A DNA stretch of 64,000 bases from Ulota crispa (Eukaryota; Streptophyta; Bryopsida; Orthotrichales; Orthotrichaceae). How positions within the stretch are numbered: the stretch's first letter is position 1; each line of letters begins with the position of its first letter. Positions 34,254 to 46,462 of this stretch are shown here, in pieces. The DNA is taken from the NCBI GenBank assembly GCA_963920765.1, contig OY987245.1, positions 11,176,727 to 11,240,726 on the forward strand, written 5' to 3'. The notes beneath the pieces were generated by a model. That model was not told the DNA's origin and did not search any database. It saw only the letters and a list, made by a program, of their open reading frames with translations. A program made the translations under genes and the position numbers.

Positions 34254-34537
34254 ATGGTCCTAGAAATGGTGCAGACGTTGGTGCAAGGTCAAAGCGGTTG
34301 TCTCAAATGGCTGTGCAAGAGCAATATGATTTGTGCATGGATTTGACTTTGCGACGATTTGTGTTTGGCTCCTTGGCGGGATTAGCCTCAGCGCTTCTTA
34401 TGTTTCGAAGTCCCACCAAAAGGTGGTCAGCTGTTGCTTTTGGTGCAGGGGTGGGTTTGGGATCTGCTTATGCTGACTCCATGCGTGTGCTTGGTGACAA
34501 AAGCTTTTCTACCTTCTCCAACCGGCCTCCCACATAG
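34254..34537 (+). CDS. Mic10-like MICOS subunit, last exon (partial)
   Basis: The exon starts after an AATGCAG acceptor and ends at TAG 34535-34537. It needs one base from an unseen upstream exon. The peptide contains the Mic10 (DUF543) features: LDLTLRRFVFGSLAGLA-like first membrane segment (here MDLTLRRFVFGSLAGLASAL), a short FRSPTKRW loop, and a second segment with the glycine motif FGAGVGLGSAYADS. Mic10 bends the inner mitochondrial membrane at cristae junctions as part of MICOS. An internal ATG at 34307 would give 76 residues, close to a minimal Mic10, but the reading frame stays open to the splice site, so a first exon is likely between 33 and 34.2 kb. Confidence 0.75.
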
Positions 34538-35354
34538 ATTCTCTTTGAATTTGCTTTATTGTGAGTTTGGCACTCGATACAAACTTGTAACACGATCAAT
34601 ACATATTATCAAGTATGAGCCCCTCTTGTTGATTTTGAATATATCTACAAATTTTTCAGAGGTTTTCTAATATACAACAAATTCTTTTTGGAGTTGTAAT
34701 AAAACATAAAGGAAGAACACATAATATCAAAATAGAAACCATACTTGAATGCTTAATTGAATGTTAATAACTATTGTTACCTTGCAATTTACTCCTCAAA
34801 TTGATGTCAATTTAGCTCACAAAACTTTGGAGGCGTTAAACCATGCTGTTACATTCCATTGCCAACATGTATAGTATTCAAGGTTTGGGGCAAATTGCCT
34901 TTGAATTAAATTTTAAGCATTTACTCTTTTACAATTTTTGTGCCAAAATGGACCCCACTCCGTTATACTCTCCACCATCCACTTCAAAAGTTACATGTCA
35001 ACCCCTGAGTGCCTAGACCATTTTCACCAAAATTGGGATTTTGGGAGACCTACAACTTTGATGCATCCTATCTTAGGCAACTAGATGATCCACAAAAATT
35101 GACCATTGAAAATAGTGGAACACCTACTTAGAAAATGGCTTACAAATTTTGGAAACAATTGATTGTGGGGGATGGGAGATTATAACATATGATCAAACAT
35201 GTGATGGCAAAATCTCATTTTTGAAAAGTAGTTGCTATTTAATGATTTTTTACAAAATTCTATAAGCCCTTGATTCATCTTAAATTTTGCGAGTACCAAA
35301 ATTAGATGTGAATGCACACACTTGCAAATTATTGAAGATTTTACTTCTAATGTA
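34538..35354. other. AT-rich intergenic DNA
   Basis: No gene. CAACCCCTGAGTGCCTAGAC at about 35001 resembles the TTAA-element left ends (CCCCTGAGCGCCCAG), but the flank is TCAA and no right end was found. Confidence 0.4.
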
Positions 35355-35663
35355 AGAATGCCCATAAGTGTTAGTTTAAGGGTTTTGAACATGATGACTA
35401 TTAATAAAGATCTAGCAAATTATAGGATCTTGTTGCAACAGACAAATAATGAGTTTGCACTTTTGAATGTATTATTTGGATATAGTGAGAATAAGTTGTG
35501 AATTTTTAAAGAGCAAATTGCCATTGCACCCATAACCACTTTCAAGATTTCATGTTCACATGTTGTACATCCTTATCATTACATCTATCCACTTCCATAG
35601 ATTTTCCAAGATTTTCAGAGGTGATGGTTATGGGGACACTAACGCTTATGGGTGTTCCTACCT
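35355..35663 (-). repeat. AGGTAtG/ACACCCATAAGC element, subtype 2, copy 1
   Basis: Right end AACGCTTATGGGTGTTCCTACCT and a decayed left end AGAATGCCCATAAG, with TA on both sides. The body is the reverse complement of 45624-45936 (for example TACATCCTTATCATTACATC). Confidence 0.75.
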
Positions 35664-35752
35664 TATGTAGGTTAAGCTTTAGGGCTTCAATTTGCTATTG
35701 CACGGAAAACAATGATTGGCACAATTGGTGAGGTAGCCCCAACAAGGGTTTA

Positions 35753-36150
35753 AGGTAGCAGCACCCATAAGGGCCGTGTCCCCATGGGCATCACCTGGCA
35801 CAGTCAAGGACTACTAAATACAAAATCAAATGATTATGGGAGAGAAAGTGATGGTTATGAGTGATGAAGTGATGGTTGTGGGTGACTCGCATGACGGTTT
35901 TGAGTACCTATCTCACTATTTAAGAACCAATGAGCCTTGTTTTTAGCATCTCTTACACATGGTTCCTACAATTTTAGTGATTTTGGACTTTGAAAAATCT
36001 TTGTGAACAAATGTTTGCAATTGGAACCTTGAAATTGATGCCAATATTTTTGGTTTCCACTTCCTAAGTTACAGTATTTTTTTCAAAGTTAGTTAATTGT
36101 TTTACGTACTCCAAAACCCTTATTTCCATGCTTATGGGGTGCACCTACCT
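35753..36150 (-). repeat. AGGTAGG(C)GCACCCATAAGC element, copy 3
   Basis: Reverse-oriented relative of 15333-15725: starts AGGTAGCAGCACCCATAAGG, ends GCTTATGGGGTGCACCTACCT, flanked by TA (35751-35752 and 36151-36152). 398 bases. Confidence 0.85.
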
Positions 36151-36497
36151 TAGAACATGCTTGAACCCTTGCTCATGAACTTCCCACTACCAGAAAACCC
36201 ATGCAAAGAAGCTTGCAATGAGTATTGATCAATTGTAACTTGTAAGACATTGTTTCACCATGTCTTGTATGGTATTTTACCCAATTAAGACTCTTGAGGC
36301 TATTGTATAACATTTGGCTTGCTTTGCCATTACTCCACTTGCATGGACCACTTGAATACCTTGATAATTATAGTTTATAGCAAGGTCAAAAAAGTAGATC
36401 CAATACCTCAAACATGCATGTGAAATCTTGTAAGGACCATTTTGGTCCCCTGGGATGTTCAGGGTTACAAATTGAACTTCTATCATGACAGAGAACC

Positions 36498-37281
36498 TTA
36501 ACCCATGAGCGCCCAAAGTGAAAACAAGAAAATGAGGCCAGGAGTGACCATGCTCAAAAACATTGTACGCCCCAAGCTGGGAACTTAGATCGGAGAGGAT
36601 TCACCGTTGAAATAGCAAAAAGGGTGCTTGATGCACCCAACCAAAAATTTGCAAAACTTTTGACCTCACCATTTTGTAAATTACAATAGTCAAAGTATAG
36701 TTGACTATTTGGCAATTGGTTAATTTGGGGGGGGGGGGTTGTGGCTTTGGACACAAAAATTCATGCCTCGAGGAGGCTCTTTTTGATGAAATTTAGGCAA
36801 GGGGTGCGATGTACAAGTACCTCACTTGTTACCAAATTTGGCAATGTTCTAACATCCACAAGGTGCTTTTTGAGAGGCTTGAAGTTGCAAGGCTCACACA
36901 ACAATAGACAGGGATAGGTACAACCTTGACCTCCACAAGGGCACGGCTCTTGGCAATATAGTTACAAAACCCTTCTTTAGTCTGATGCATTTGTGCCAAA
37001 ACACCCCTTACGGTATGGAACCAACAATATTTGGTGGTCTCTATCCTCACACCCAAACCCTAAATAACACAAAATAACATTTGAACATATTATTGTCATA
37101 CTTAACTTGCACAATTCGTGCTTGTACAGTACAAGTAGCAAAATCTCATCCACTTTGTGGCAGTATTGTACCCTAAACACAAGTACAATTCCCGGCCAAG
37201 TACCCCTGACGTGGACAAGATTCTTTACAAAGTCTGATTTTGGGCGCCCCAATTTGAGGCGCTGGGGCGCTCAGGGGTTAA
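36498..37281 (+). mobile_element. TTAA-bounded element with GAGCGCCCA ends, 784 bases
   Basis: Starts TTAACCCATGAGCGCCCAAA and ends TGGGGCGCTCAGGGGTTAA: well-preserved inverted ends next to TTAA. No transposase frame. It includes a run of twelve G (about 36726-36737). Confidence 0.75.
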
Positions 37282-37770
37282 ACATCCGGAGGTGACATGT
37301 TAATTGGAAAGTTTTCACGCCTTTTGATGAGTACATATGTGAGCGCACTTTCAAGGCTATTTGTCATCCCAGAATTAGTACAAGTTCAGTGAATTACCAA
37401 TACATTGGCAAGTCAATAGATACTATCAATCCCTACAGTAACTTGCAATTCAGCAGAGACAAATCAATCTCATAGATAATCCTCAAAATGAAAGCATTTG
37501 AGACAAGGATTTTAGACAAATAAAAATGACATAAACAAGTAAACATGCTCACAGAGATAGCACTGCACTCATGATAATTTCACATATATTATAATCTTTT
37601 GCACTCAACAAAAGAATTGACAAAAACAGCTTAGCATCAGTGTCTCAGCTCCGAGGCACTTCACAAGTATCAACAATAGCCGCACCTGTAAGGCAAGAAG
37701 CCCTACCAAGCTCTCCACATTCCCTTGCAGGAGAAGGGACTCAAACTACATACATATAAGTGCCAACCTC
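37282..37770. other. 3' flank of the leucine-pathway gene
   Basis: Presumed downstream untranslated sequence of the minus-strand gene ending at 37771. Nothing else seen. Confidence 0.4.
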
Positions 37771-40700
37771 TTACAAAAATTCACGAGGATCAGTGACAAA
37801 TCCTGTGAGAGCAGAGGCAGCAGCCGTATATGGCGAAGCCAGATATATTTGCCCCTCTTTGTGTCCCATTCGCCCTGGGAAGTTGCGATTGGTAGTTGAG
37901 ACACAAACCTGAAACAGAGCATCAAAAGATTAACAGCCCCTCTTTTGAATGTTTTAGACCATTCCAGACCATATTATATGTTCGCCAATTAAAAAAGGCA
38001 TATGATCGTTCCTGTATGAAAACTCCTTGCAACAAGTTGTCCAGGCTAAAGACAAAAAAGTCTCGTTGAAGCAAGCAATCGATTACAGGAACTCCAAAGA
38101 TATGTGTCTCTTGTCCAAAATGTGAGATGTGAGTTCTTTTTTCTGTTGGTGAATTCTCTTACGTTCCTAAAACATCCACTTCTGACCATTCGGGCAGGTT
38201 TAAGGTTAAGAACTGATAGGTTACTCCATAAATATATGGGCTATTTGCGTGAGTAGAAACACAGATTACTATAACACTCGTGTAGTAATGTTAAACAAGC
38301 ACCAAACAAAAAAGAACTTTACCTCAGAAAAAGTATTTACCTGAGGGTCATTCATGCGTGCATAGGTGTCACGAGGGCCACCCAGACAAGCAGCACACGA
38401 GGGAGACGTAGGAGTATCACAACCTGCTTGCTCAAAGATTTCCGCACATGTCTTGCCATCAGCTCCAGGAACTGGCAGGGAGTACAAGTCCATCCACACC
38501 TTCTGTGTGGCAGGGACAAGAAATGTTGGCACCTTCACTTTTTGGCCCTGTCATAGCCACAGCGAATCAGTACTTCCATAACAAAATTATGTAAAAAGTG
38601 ATCTGTAAAATATGGAGACCGAAATTAGCACGAAGTTGGTATCTCACCGAAATTGCCATAAGTTCTGCAGCAGCAAAGAAATCTTCGGTCTTTCCACCAG
38701 TGCATGATCCAATATATACCCGGTCGATCTTCACATCCTTGCACTCTCGAGCCAAACCCCTATTGTCTGGAGAATGTGGCTGTCACAGTAGCAACCGACA
38801 TCTTATCAGACACCAGCATTGGTTTACTCATCACTGAAAAATTGCCTACCATAAGTGAACTGTAAGAGTCGTAAATTGTACTTACACGCGTTCAGGGAAA
38901 AGGGAAACTAACTCCTAAATCAATAATTGATTCGAAACCACAACAATTAAGATCTTGTACATACCTTAGCAACAACAGGTTCCAGCTTGGAAACGTCAAA
39001 TCTGTACTCCTGGAGGAAGCTGCGCATCACCAATCAAATATTCAGCAAAAAAGTTCACAGAAAGTAAATAGAGTCCAATGAACTCATATAATATCTATCC
39101 TAATATCTTCAGCAGGATGTAAGCCTATTCAAAATACCATATTCAAAGAGCAGGAAAGAGATTATGTCATTCATAATACGTGCACAATGCCAAGATCTTG
39201 AGCCAAAAAACGATCATCGTCCTACACAGAATAAAGCAAAAAATATATAGGAGTATTGACATACTTGGCGTTCCCATCACTCGCAAATTCTTGATACGGT
39301 TTCGATGTCCTTCCCTCCAAGTACTTGGCGGTAGTGGCATCGGCAGGAACAACACCATTCTTGCCACCAGCTTCAACAACCATGTTGCACAGGGTCATTC
39401 TGTCCTCCATCTACATAGCCCACCACCATCAGATCGTAAGTATTGAGTTCTACCTTAGAAAAGCACGTTACCCAGCATCCCGTGAAAAACTGATAAACAA
39501 AGGTGGTCCATACAGTCCCAGTTCCATAAAAGAAAATTAGCTGTCAAATCGATTGCACCGAAAGGAGTATCACGTGATAGCCATGACGATCACTTGCCAT
39601 TACTATAATTAACGTAGTAAGCTTTTTATCATAATATATGCCCAACATCAAAGCGATAGTGTAATCTAAGCTTGAGTTGCTACTAACCGTCATGGCGTCA
39701 ATAGCTGTGCCAACAAACTCCATCGACCTATAAGTAGCTCCCGCCACTGAGATTTCACCAATAATCTGCAAGTACAAAATCACATGATTTAAGAGAATGA
39801 ACATGGTAACTGTCGTAATATACCATACCGCAAAGTTTATCCTACAGAATACACAAGTGAATTTAAAACATAAAAATACCTGCAATATGAGATCCTTGGC
39901 TAACAAGTGCTTCGGCATTTCCCCATCCAGCACAAACCTAAGGGTTGGCGGGACCTGCAAAAGACAATACAAATCATTGTTTTCATCAGTGAACACGATT
40001 TCCAATTTTCCAATAAGTGTTCTTCCTGTGACAAATAATACACACTTACATGGTAATCACACTTGGAAATTTCAGGCACTGTTGCCACAAAATGATCTTA
40101 TATAGACCTTCACAAAAATCACAGATCCGAGAAACCAAGTGCACCTTGAGGAGAAGTTTTCCGGTGCCCATAATAAAGCCTGCATCAGTATTACCGATAC
40201 CCGTTGCGAACTGACCGAACGCTCCAGCGTTGCAAGTATGGGAATCCGTGCCAAATAGAACCTACATCAAATGGACCCACTATCAAATTTGACTTATTGG
40301 AAGTCCACCATGAACGACACAAATCTTAGAGGCATGGGAATGATTAGTTGGGAGGCAATAATATATGTTATCGCATTATCAAAACGAGGCCATAAATAAT
40401 CAATTATTACCTCTCCTGGGCGGCAATGACCTTCCTGCGCTAGAGCCACGTGGCAAACTCCCTTGTAATCTGGATTAGCCTGCACGATATCAATAAATTT
40501 CGTACCAGACCTGCTTTAGAAGTCTGCCTACATTGTACTATGGAAATTTCAAAATCCACACATTTTCATCTGTGGCATAAGCTTTCAAAATGAAAGCCAT
40601 AATACCCTCCATGAAGATAAATATCAAACGTTATCTTGCACACTGGTTGAAATGCTGTAATGCACATATCATAACCTTGTAACATTCTTTACCAAGTAAA

Positions 40701-42696
40701 CTGAGCGGTGTGGCAAACATACCCGAAAGTTACTCCTGTCGGTAATATCATAGAAATACTTTATGTCTTGCTCATGAGCAAAATCACGCAGAATATCTAC
40801 ATTACGATTGGCCCGTTCATCGGATGTAAAGATGTAATGATCGGGAATAAGTACTATCTTTTCACGATCCCAAACCTGCGCATCAAAAAGAATATCTATT
40901 ATGTCCATTCAATAAGTCGGATTCAAGGGATGGCTTCAACAAATTTCAACGTGGCCCATGCCCACCAAGTTCATCCTTGATTCGCCAGTCAGTGTCTTTC
41001 TTCAGAGCCTTACAATTGATCTCCAAGTTAGAATTTGCGTGAGTTAAGGTTGAGATCCTGACATCGTGTTTTGTCTAAATCGAATTTCGCGTAGAATGAA
41101 CAAACTGGAACGCAATAGGTTCTTCAATGGTATTGACTGCTCGAAGCCAGATCAAACTATAAATCGAACATTTTCAAATCCAGGTTGCACACCTTGGCAT
41201 TTTGACCAAACTCCTTCTTGAAAATACCGATCGTTCCAGGGCCGCATACATCATGAGTCATCAGAACATCTGCCTTTACCCACACATTCTCTCCTGGTGA
41301 GAGCTTAGATTTTTCAGACGCATTCGCCAGAATCTTTTCAGTAGCTGTCATGGCGTGCTTCACCTGGAGCACATAAGGGTAAATCAGAGGTGCAATAGAA
41401 GAAGAGCGTTTAGTTCAAAAAATAATTTGATAAATTCTACACGGCAAGAAAGAAAAATGACCGATTCTGACAACAGCTGGCCATATGCTACTATAAGCAG
41501 AAAAGAGAAAATATTGTCTACACCATCTTCGTCATCACTCAAGCCTATAAACAGTCTCACTAATATAAGCTGAAACTGCGCAGCTGGCCAACTCAGGTTA
41601 TACGAACTGTGATACGCTGCATAATCCCCTGATGGCAAATATTGAAGGCATAATTCTAATTTCACCAGTAACGAGACTGCTTTTCAATTCCTACACAAGC
41701 CATCACAACCTCAAAATGAATTGAGATTACTGGAGCGTGTATAGTCATTCTTCCAATGATTAGAAGCACCAAATTGCGACGAGATTTAAAGGAGTATATT
41801 TCCACAATGCTGAGGCAGAGACACACAATTCCATTGCTCTACCCTCTTATATAATAAAAAAGCTTTTTAGAATACTAAAGATATGAGGTAAAACCATCAT
41901 ATAGATATCTTCAACTATACAAATGCGACAACATGTCGTAAGATACGAAAGGCCTCTACTAGACAGTTTTGGATCTTTTTGAGGATTCAAACGAGTAAGA
42001 TTTACACTATAAGGACATCTACAAATTCCAACTCTAGAAATTCACAATACTTACAAAAGCGCTTTCAACAAAATGATCTGCTTTACCAGAATTTCATCTT
42101 TCAAACTGCTTAATAGGAAAGAAATAGAAAATGATTCAGGATTTTTTACTATAAATATGGAAGACGACTAAAACAGAAATGAATATCTCTCGGTTCCTAC
42201 AACTCCATCCCTCTCAACAACACTACTCCAACATCCGGTGATAATTTTCAAAACTCACAGCTCCAGTAGAGGCAGGAGAGCGCTCGAGACGCTGCGGAGG
42301 AGCCGCCACCGCTCGCACTCGCATGTCCCGTTGCACAGGCACGACGGAAGTTTTCGAAACACCAGCGACGGAGACGCGGCTGCCGCAGAACCCTGAACCT
42401 GATGTCAAAAAGCCTCCATCTCTCTGCAACAGCACAATCTCTCTCAATCATTCAGCTCTTATGCCACTTACCACAACTCATTCCTCAATTCCACATATGC
42501 TTCCAATTCACCGCCTCACGCCAAAATAAACATCCAAAGTATCCAGATAACAGACCAGCAACGTCCGCTTAAGTTTATATTCCACGTTACTTGGCGTAAG
42601 ACCCTAGCGTGAGGAATGCACACAACGAGCGGCGAAACATACTAGCGAGGAGCAGAAGGCAGGGTGATGTGCCACAGACGCAGCGGTGGTCGCCAT
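37771..42696 (-). CDS. 3-isopropylmalate dehydratase large subunit, plastidial
   Basis: Thirteen exons: 42696-42643, 42423-42259, 41363-41193, 40875-40723, 40479-40411, 40261-40145, 39954-39880, 39765-39688, 39410-39265, 39019-38965, 38779-38648, 38547-38341, 37908-37771. All joins are GT-AG and in phase, giving 519 residues, close to Arabidopsis IIL1. The start lies in an 18-codon first exon ([18 protein letters not shown]); with exon 2 it forms a Ser/Arg-rich transit peptide. Key blocks: [45 protein letters not shown] and PSCAACLGG (iron-sulfur cysteines), then [20 protein letters not shown]. It isomerises 2- and 3-isopropylmalate with a small subunit in chloroplast leucine synthesis; in some plants the same subunit serves Met chain elongation. 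Confidence 0.97.
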
Positions 42697-42699
42697 TGC

Positions 42700-43516
42700 A
42701 ACCAAAACCGCGGCTGGAATGAGAACGCTCTCAGTAACGGCAACGGCAACGGCAACAGCAACAACGAGATGGAGCGAGAGATTGAGGGAACGAGGGCTTT
42801 GAGGAATCTGAGAGCTTGATGCAACAAAAGCAGAATGCGGAATGCCACACAAGTGCCGCAGGGAAAAGGCGAGAGGGAGAATGCCCAAGGAGGAACTTCT
42901 TCGTTCGTTGGATGGACGATGAAGAACAGAACTTCGTCGGCCAGGTAGACGCGAGAGGGCGAAGCTCCGTTCGTTCCGGTGAAGCTTCGAAAGTCGGCAG
43001 GAGCTGATTAGGGGTTGAGGAGCCTCTTTTGTCAGTTCGTTGGCTTTTGATCGTTGGGGCAGGGCGTGCCCGCCACGCCCCCTCCCTGCCGGCTGGGGTT
43101 AAGGTAACCGCACCCATACCTGAGCGTTTAAGGGCGTTTAAAGGTTTAGGGTATTTCAGAGTCTCGGAAAATTCAGGATTTTTTTGGTAGGGTTTGTCTT
43201 TCAATAAGCTATCATGGAACGTAATTTTTGTGGAAAAAAGTATTGTAGATTATTCTATATTAAAGGGCAAATTGTAGATCATAGGTCCCTATTAGCAACT
43301 CTAGACTATTCTTGAAGTTGTTTTGATGTGTTCCTATACATGTGCTTGACAGTCCCAATCCCAACCATCTCACAGCAACTTAGCAATTGACATGTGGCAA
43401 GATTTTCTTGTGCAAGGGACATTCACTACTCCACTTTGGGTTCACAATGAGTGGTGAACACCTCAAAAGTAGGGCTCCACTTTGGGGACTGCTCATGTAC
43501 GGGTGCTATTACCTTA
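42700..43516. other. Promoter and leader region of the leucine-pathway gene
   Basis: GC-rich from 42700 to about 43090, matching a 5' untranslated region and promoter on the minus strand. A hexanucleotide repeat (CAACGG)n lies at about 42735-42765. At 43097-43150 short relics of element ends (AAGGTAACCGCACCCATA, CCTGAGCG) appear. Open frames here lack support. Confidence 0.4.
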
Positions 43517-43829
43517 GGGCATTTCCACCGGTCCAGGCTCGCTCACAATTTTCCATCTGGTTTGGCGAGGTCCGAAGGCTCTCAATTTCCACACATGCTC
43601 TTTGAAAAAGTGCCTTTCACTTCAACACACCCCATAAATAAGCAGTCGACCACTTATCTAGGGAAGTATAGGATAAAGCTCACTAAACTTAAGGTGAATA
43701 GTGCATGAATAGTGGTTTGGAGAGTGGCTTCCTAGACTTGCCAAATAAGAGAGTTTGAGAGGGTTTTGAGAGGGGCCTGGACACTTTTCATCCGCTTTGA
43801 GTGAGCCTAAGCCACCAATGGAGATGCCC
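43517..43829. repeat. TTA-flanked GAGCATCTCCACC MITE, copy 2
   Basis: Left GGGCATTTCCACCGGTCC, right GCCACCAATGGAGATGCCC, with TTA at 43514-43516 and 43830-43832. It is uninterrupted and contains the empty site CACCCCATAAATAAGCAG. Confidence 0.85.
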
Positions 43830-43832
43830 TTA

Positions 43833-44284
43833 GATGGCATGCCATTTTGGCTAGGACCCACAGCATTTTATCTTCAACCCTTGCTTGGCCCTACTGCTCG
43901 ACCCCTTCCCTCCAACTGTGCATAGAGTTTTAGAACTGTGCGTGGAACCCCAACCTCGCTTTCGATGTTGCTTGCTTGGGCTGTCACTCGCTTTTGGTGT
44001 CGCTTGCTTCTTGTCACAAGTGAATGCTCCTCGCTCACTTCTTTCTTTGCAAGTGAAGGATTTGCTTGACTTCAATAGTACCTTGAAGTGCTTATTTTTG
44101 CGACACCAGAAGCGAGCAATACCAAAAGTGAGCAACATCCTAAGCGAGCAATACCGGAAGCGAGGCTGGAGTTCCACGCACAGTTTTGAAACTTTGCACG
44201 TAGTTGGGGAAGGGGTCGGGTGGTGGAGCCAGGCAAGGGTTGAAGATAAAATGATGCGGGCCCCAGCCAAAATAGCATGCCATC
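43833..44284. repeat. Large foldback element, GATGGCATGCCATTTTGGCT ends
   Basis: Left arm GATGGCATGCCATTTTGGCT through TTTTATCTTCAACCCTTGCT; right arm AGCCAAAATAGCATGCCATC preceded by AGGGTTGAAGATAAAAT. The arms are long and pair across most of the 452 bases, with GCGAGCAATACC-type and GGTGTCGCTTGC-type text facing each other. It directly adjoins the preceding MITE. Open frames on both strands are mirror images. Confidence 0.75.
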
Positions 44285-44357
44285 TAACCCCAGCCCTCCC
44301 TGCCTCGCTGACGTCATCTTCTCCTGCTCAATGCGTCCTAAACCTAGGGTTAATTTT

Positions 44358-44746
44358 GGGAATTGATATGCACACCCAAGCTTGATATATGCACACCCCC
44401 GCTGGGTAAATTTTAGATTTTTGCCATCAAAAAGTTGAATTTGAAGATTTTGAATTCAGATTTGGACTTAAAGACCTTGATTTTAGTCTAAAACCATGAA
44501 GGAGGTTACAATTGAACATTACCTAATGAAAAAGTTTAGTTTTTTTTACAAACAAAAGTAAAAGTAATAGTTTGCACTCTACCTAAGCTTTTTCATTGGA
44601 TGTAATTCAATTGTAACTTCCTTTATGGTTCTAAACTAAAGCAAGGTCTCTTTGGTCCAAATCTGAATTCAAAAATTTCAAATTCAACTTTTTGATGGTA
44701 AAAATCTAAAATTTATTCCGCATGGGGTGTGCACATATCAATTCCC
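44358..44746. repeat. Foldback element, GGGAATTGATATGCACACC ends
   Basis: Arms of about 190 bases: GGGAATTGATATGCACACC and later TTTTAGATTTTTGCCATCAA on the left, TTGATGGTAAAAATCTAAAA and TGTGCACATATCAATTCCC on the right. Flanks TTAATTTT and TTAATTTA suggest a 7-base duplication. Confidence 0.75.
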
Positions 44747-44755
44747 TTAATTTAA

Positions 44756-45067
44756 GGAAGATTTTATGGATACCCTTGAAGTTTGTAATATTTTCATAGA
44801 CACCCTTGTTTTTTCAAAAATTTCACAAATATTGTCAAACCAAAATTCTTAGGAGTTTTTCTTGTTGTGCATGTCACTTCCCTTCTTCCTTTGTGCGCAA
44901 GCATAACAAGAAAGAAGTACTGTGCACACAAAGGGAGAAGGAAGTGACATGCACAACAAAATAAACGCCTGAATTTTTTTGGTAAAAGGATATTTGTGAA
45001 ATTTTTGAAAAAGCAAGGATATTTATGAAAATATTGCAAACTTCAGGGGTATCTATGAAATTTTCCC
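44756..45067. repeat. Foldback MITE, GGGAAAATTT family, copy 3
   Basis: Left arm GATTTTATGGATACCCTTGA, right arm GGTATCTATGAAATTTTCCC. It keeps the central GTGCGCAAGCATAACAAGAA / CTTTGTGCG-type motif of copy 1. Confidence 0.8.
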
Positions 45068-45069
45068 TT

Positions 45070-45350
45070 AAATTTTTGGTTTGGGCAAGGTAGTGCAAAT
45101 GGCACCTCTAGAATGTATGCATGTAAGGAAAAATTGGCTAAAATTGGAATGAATGAACTACTTATGCATGTTCATTCAATAAGTTTACTAATATAAGCTA
45201 TTTTCATTCAAAATCTGGCAAATAGGGTGCTTGCAAAAAGAGGGAGATGACAATTTCATCCATTTTTTCACCTAAATTTCTTAGTATACTGTTTTCAGGG
45301 TCAACTTGAGGTAAGGTTTAAGCAAAAAATTGCCAAGAAAGAAAACCCTA
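45070..45350. repeat. Dispersed repeat with GTAAGGAAAAATTGGCTAAA core, copy 3
   Basis: Contains GTAAGGAAAAATTGGCTAAA, ATTGGAATGAATGAAC and ends GCCAAGAAAGAAAACCCTA. Limits approximate. It abuts the next TTAA element. Confidence 0.65.
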
Positions 45351-45623
45351 CCTTAACCCCTAAATGCCCAAGGCACCAAATTTGGGTGTTCACTAAACTT
45401 TGAGACCTTGTTGGAGGCAGAGATCTTCACTTCATTTTTTATTTTTTTGGAGAAGTTGGGGGCTGAAGTTAGCTTCAATGATCAATTTGAATTTCCTCCA
45501 TACCACATTCTAAGTGCTTTTGATGAAAGCTAAATTGCAAGCATGTCTCTTGTGCATCAAAAAATGTGATGAATCCTATCACTAAAGAGCTTATGACAAG
45601 TTGACACATTGGAAAGACATGTA

Positions 45624-45936
45624 AGGTATGTACACCCATAAGCACAACTGTCCCCATAATCATCACCTCTGATATCTTGGAAATCTGTGGAAGTGAATAG
45701 ATGTAATGACAAGGATGTACAACACATGAACATGAAATCTTAATAGTGGTTATGGATGCAATGGCAGTTTGCTCTTTATAAATTCACAACTTATTCTCAA
45801 AGTATCCAAATAATACATTTGAAAGTGCAAATTCATTATTTTTCTGTTCCTAATAAGATCCTATAATTTGCTAGCTGTTTATTGATACTCATCATGTTCA
45901 AAACCCTTGGTTTGAAGCTTATGGGTGTACATACCT
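45624..45936 (+). repeat. AGGTATG/ACACCCATAAGC element, subtype 2, copy 2 (nested)
   Basis: Starts AGGTATGTACACCCATAAGC, ends GCTTATGGGTGTACATACCT: nearly perfect inverted ends with TA on both sides (45622-45623, 45937-45938). 313 bases. Confidence 0.88.
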
Positions 45937-46462
45937 TAGCAAGTTGATCATAAAGTCAAGATTTCCCTTGGGCACTCCCTTGGGTAGTGAGGGCTCTTTT
46001 ATTGAAATTTCATCATCTAACATAAGTTGATTGTGTTTTTGCTCTAGTTCACTTGGAATGTTTTAGTTGTTCATTCACAATTGAAAATTCTTTCAATCAA
46101 ACTATTTTTAGGTCAACAATTGGAGCTAAACATTTCCTTTGTAGTAGGTGATAGCTCTTTGACAATTGCATTGTAAGCTTGTTTGTAAAATTGTGATCAT
46201 GAATTTGGAAAAAGAGTCATTAGTTTTGAAATAACAACAAGCACTAAATCATCATAATTGGTGGTTTCCCAATTTTGTACTCAAAAATTACCAATTTGCA
46301 TAACAAGTTTTGGTTAGCTCCAAAAAAACAAAAAGAATTGTACTCACCCACAATCAATTACAAGTATCTTAACATCTGCATGACTTTTTTAGAAGTTTTT
46401 TGTCAACTCCATTTGAAAGCCTTGAAGTTCAAGATCCTATGGTTACAATTTTTTGTCAAGAT

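Noticed and set aside
39544-40005. 153-codon minus-strand frame
   Set aside because: It runs through introns of the leucine-pathway gene; only the exon parts are coding.
42223-42447. Open frame starting at 42447 as the gene's N-terminus
   Set aside because: The first codon is TTG, preceded by TGA; the splice acceptor at 42424 and the upstream ATG exon fit better.
43885-44385. 166-codon plus and 139-codon minus frames
   Set aside because: Both cover the arms of the 452-base foldback and mirror each other.
44794-45098. Minus-strand frames of 74-81 codons
   Set aside because: Same foldback family; peptides mirror those at 1366-1671.
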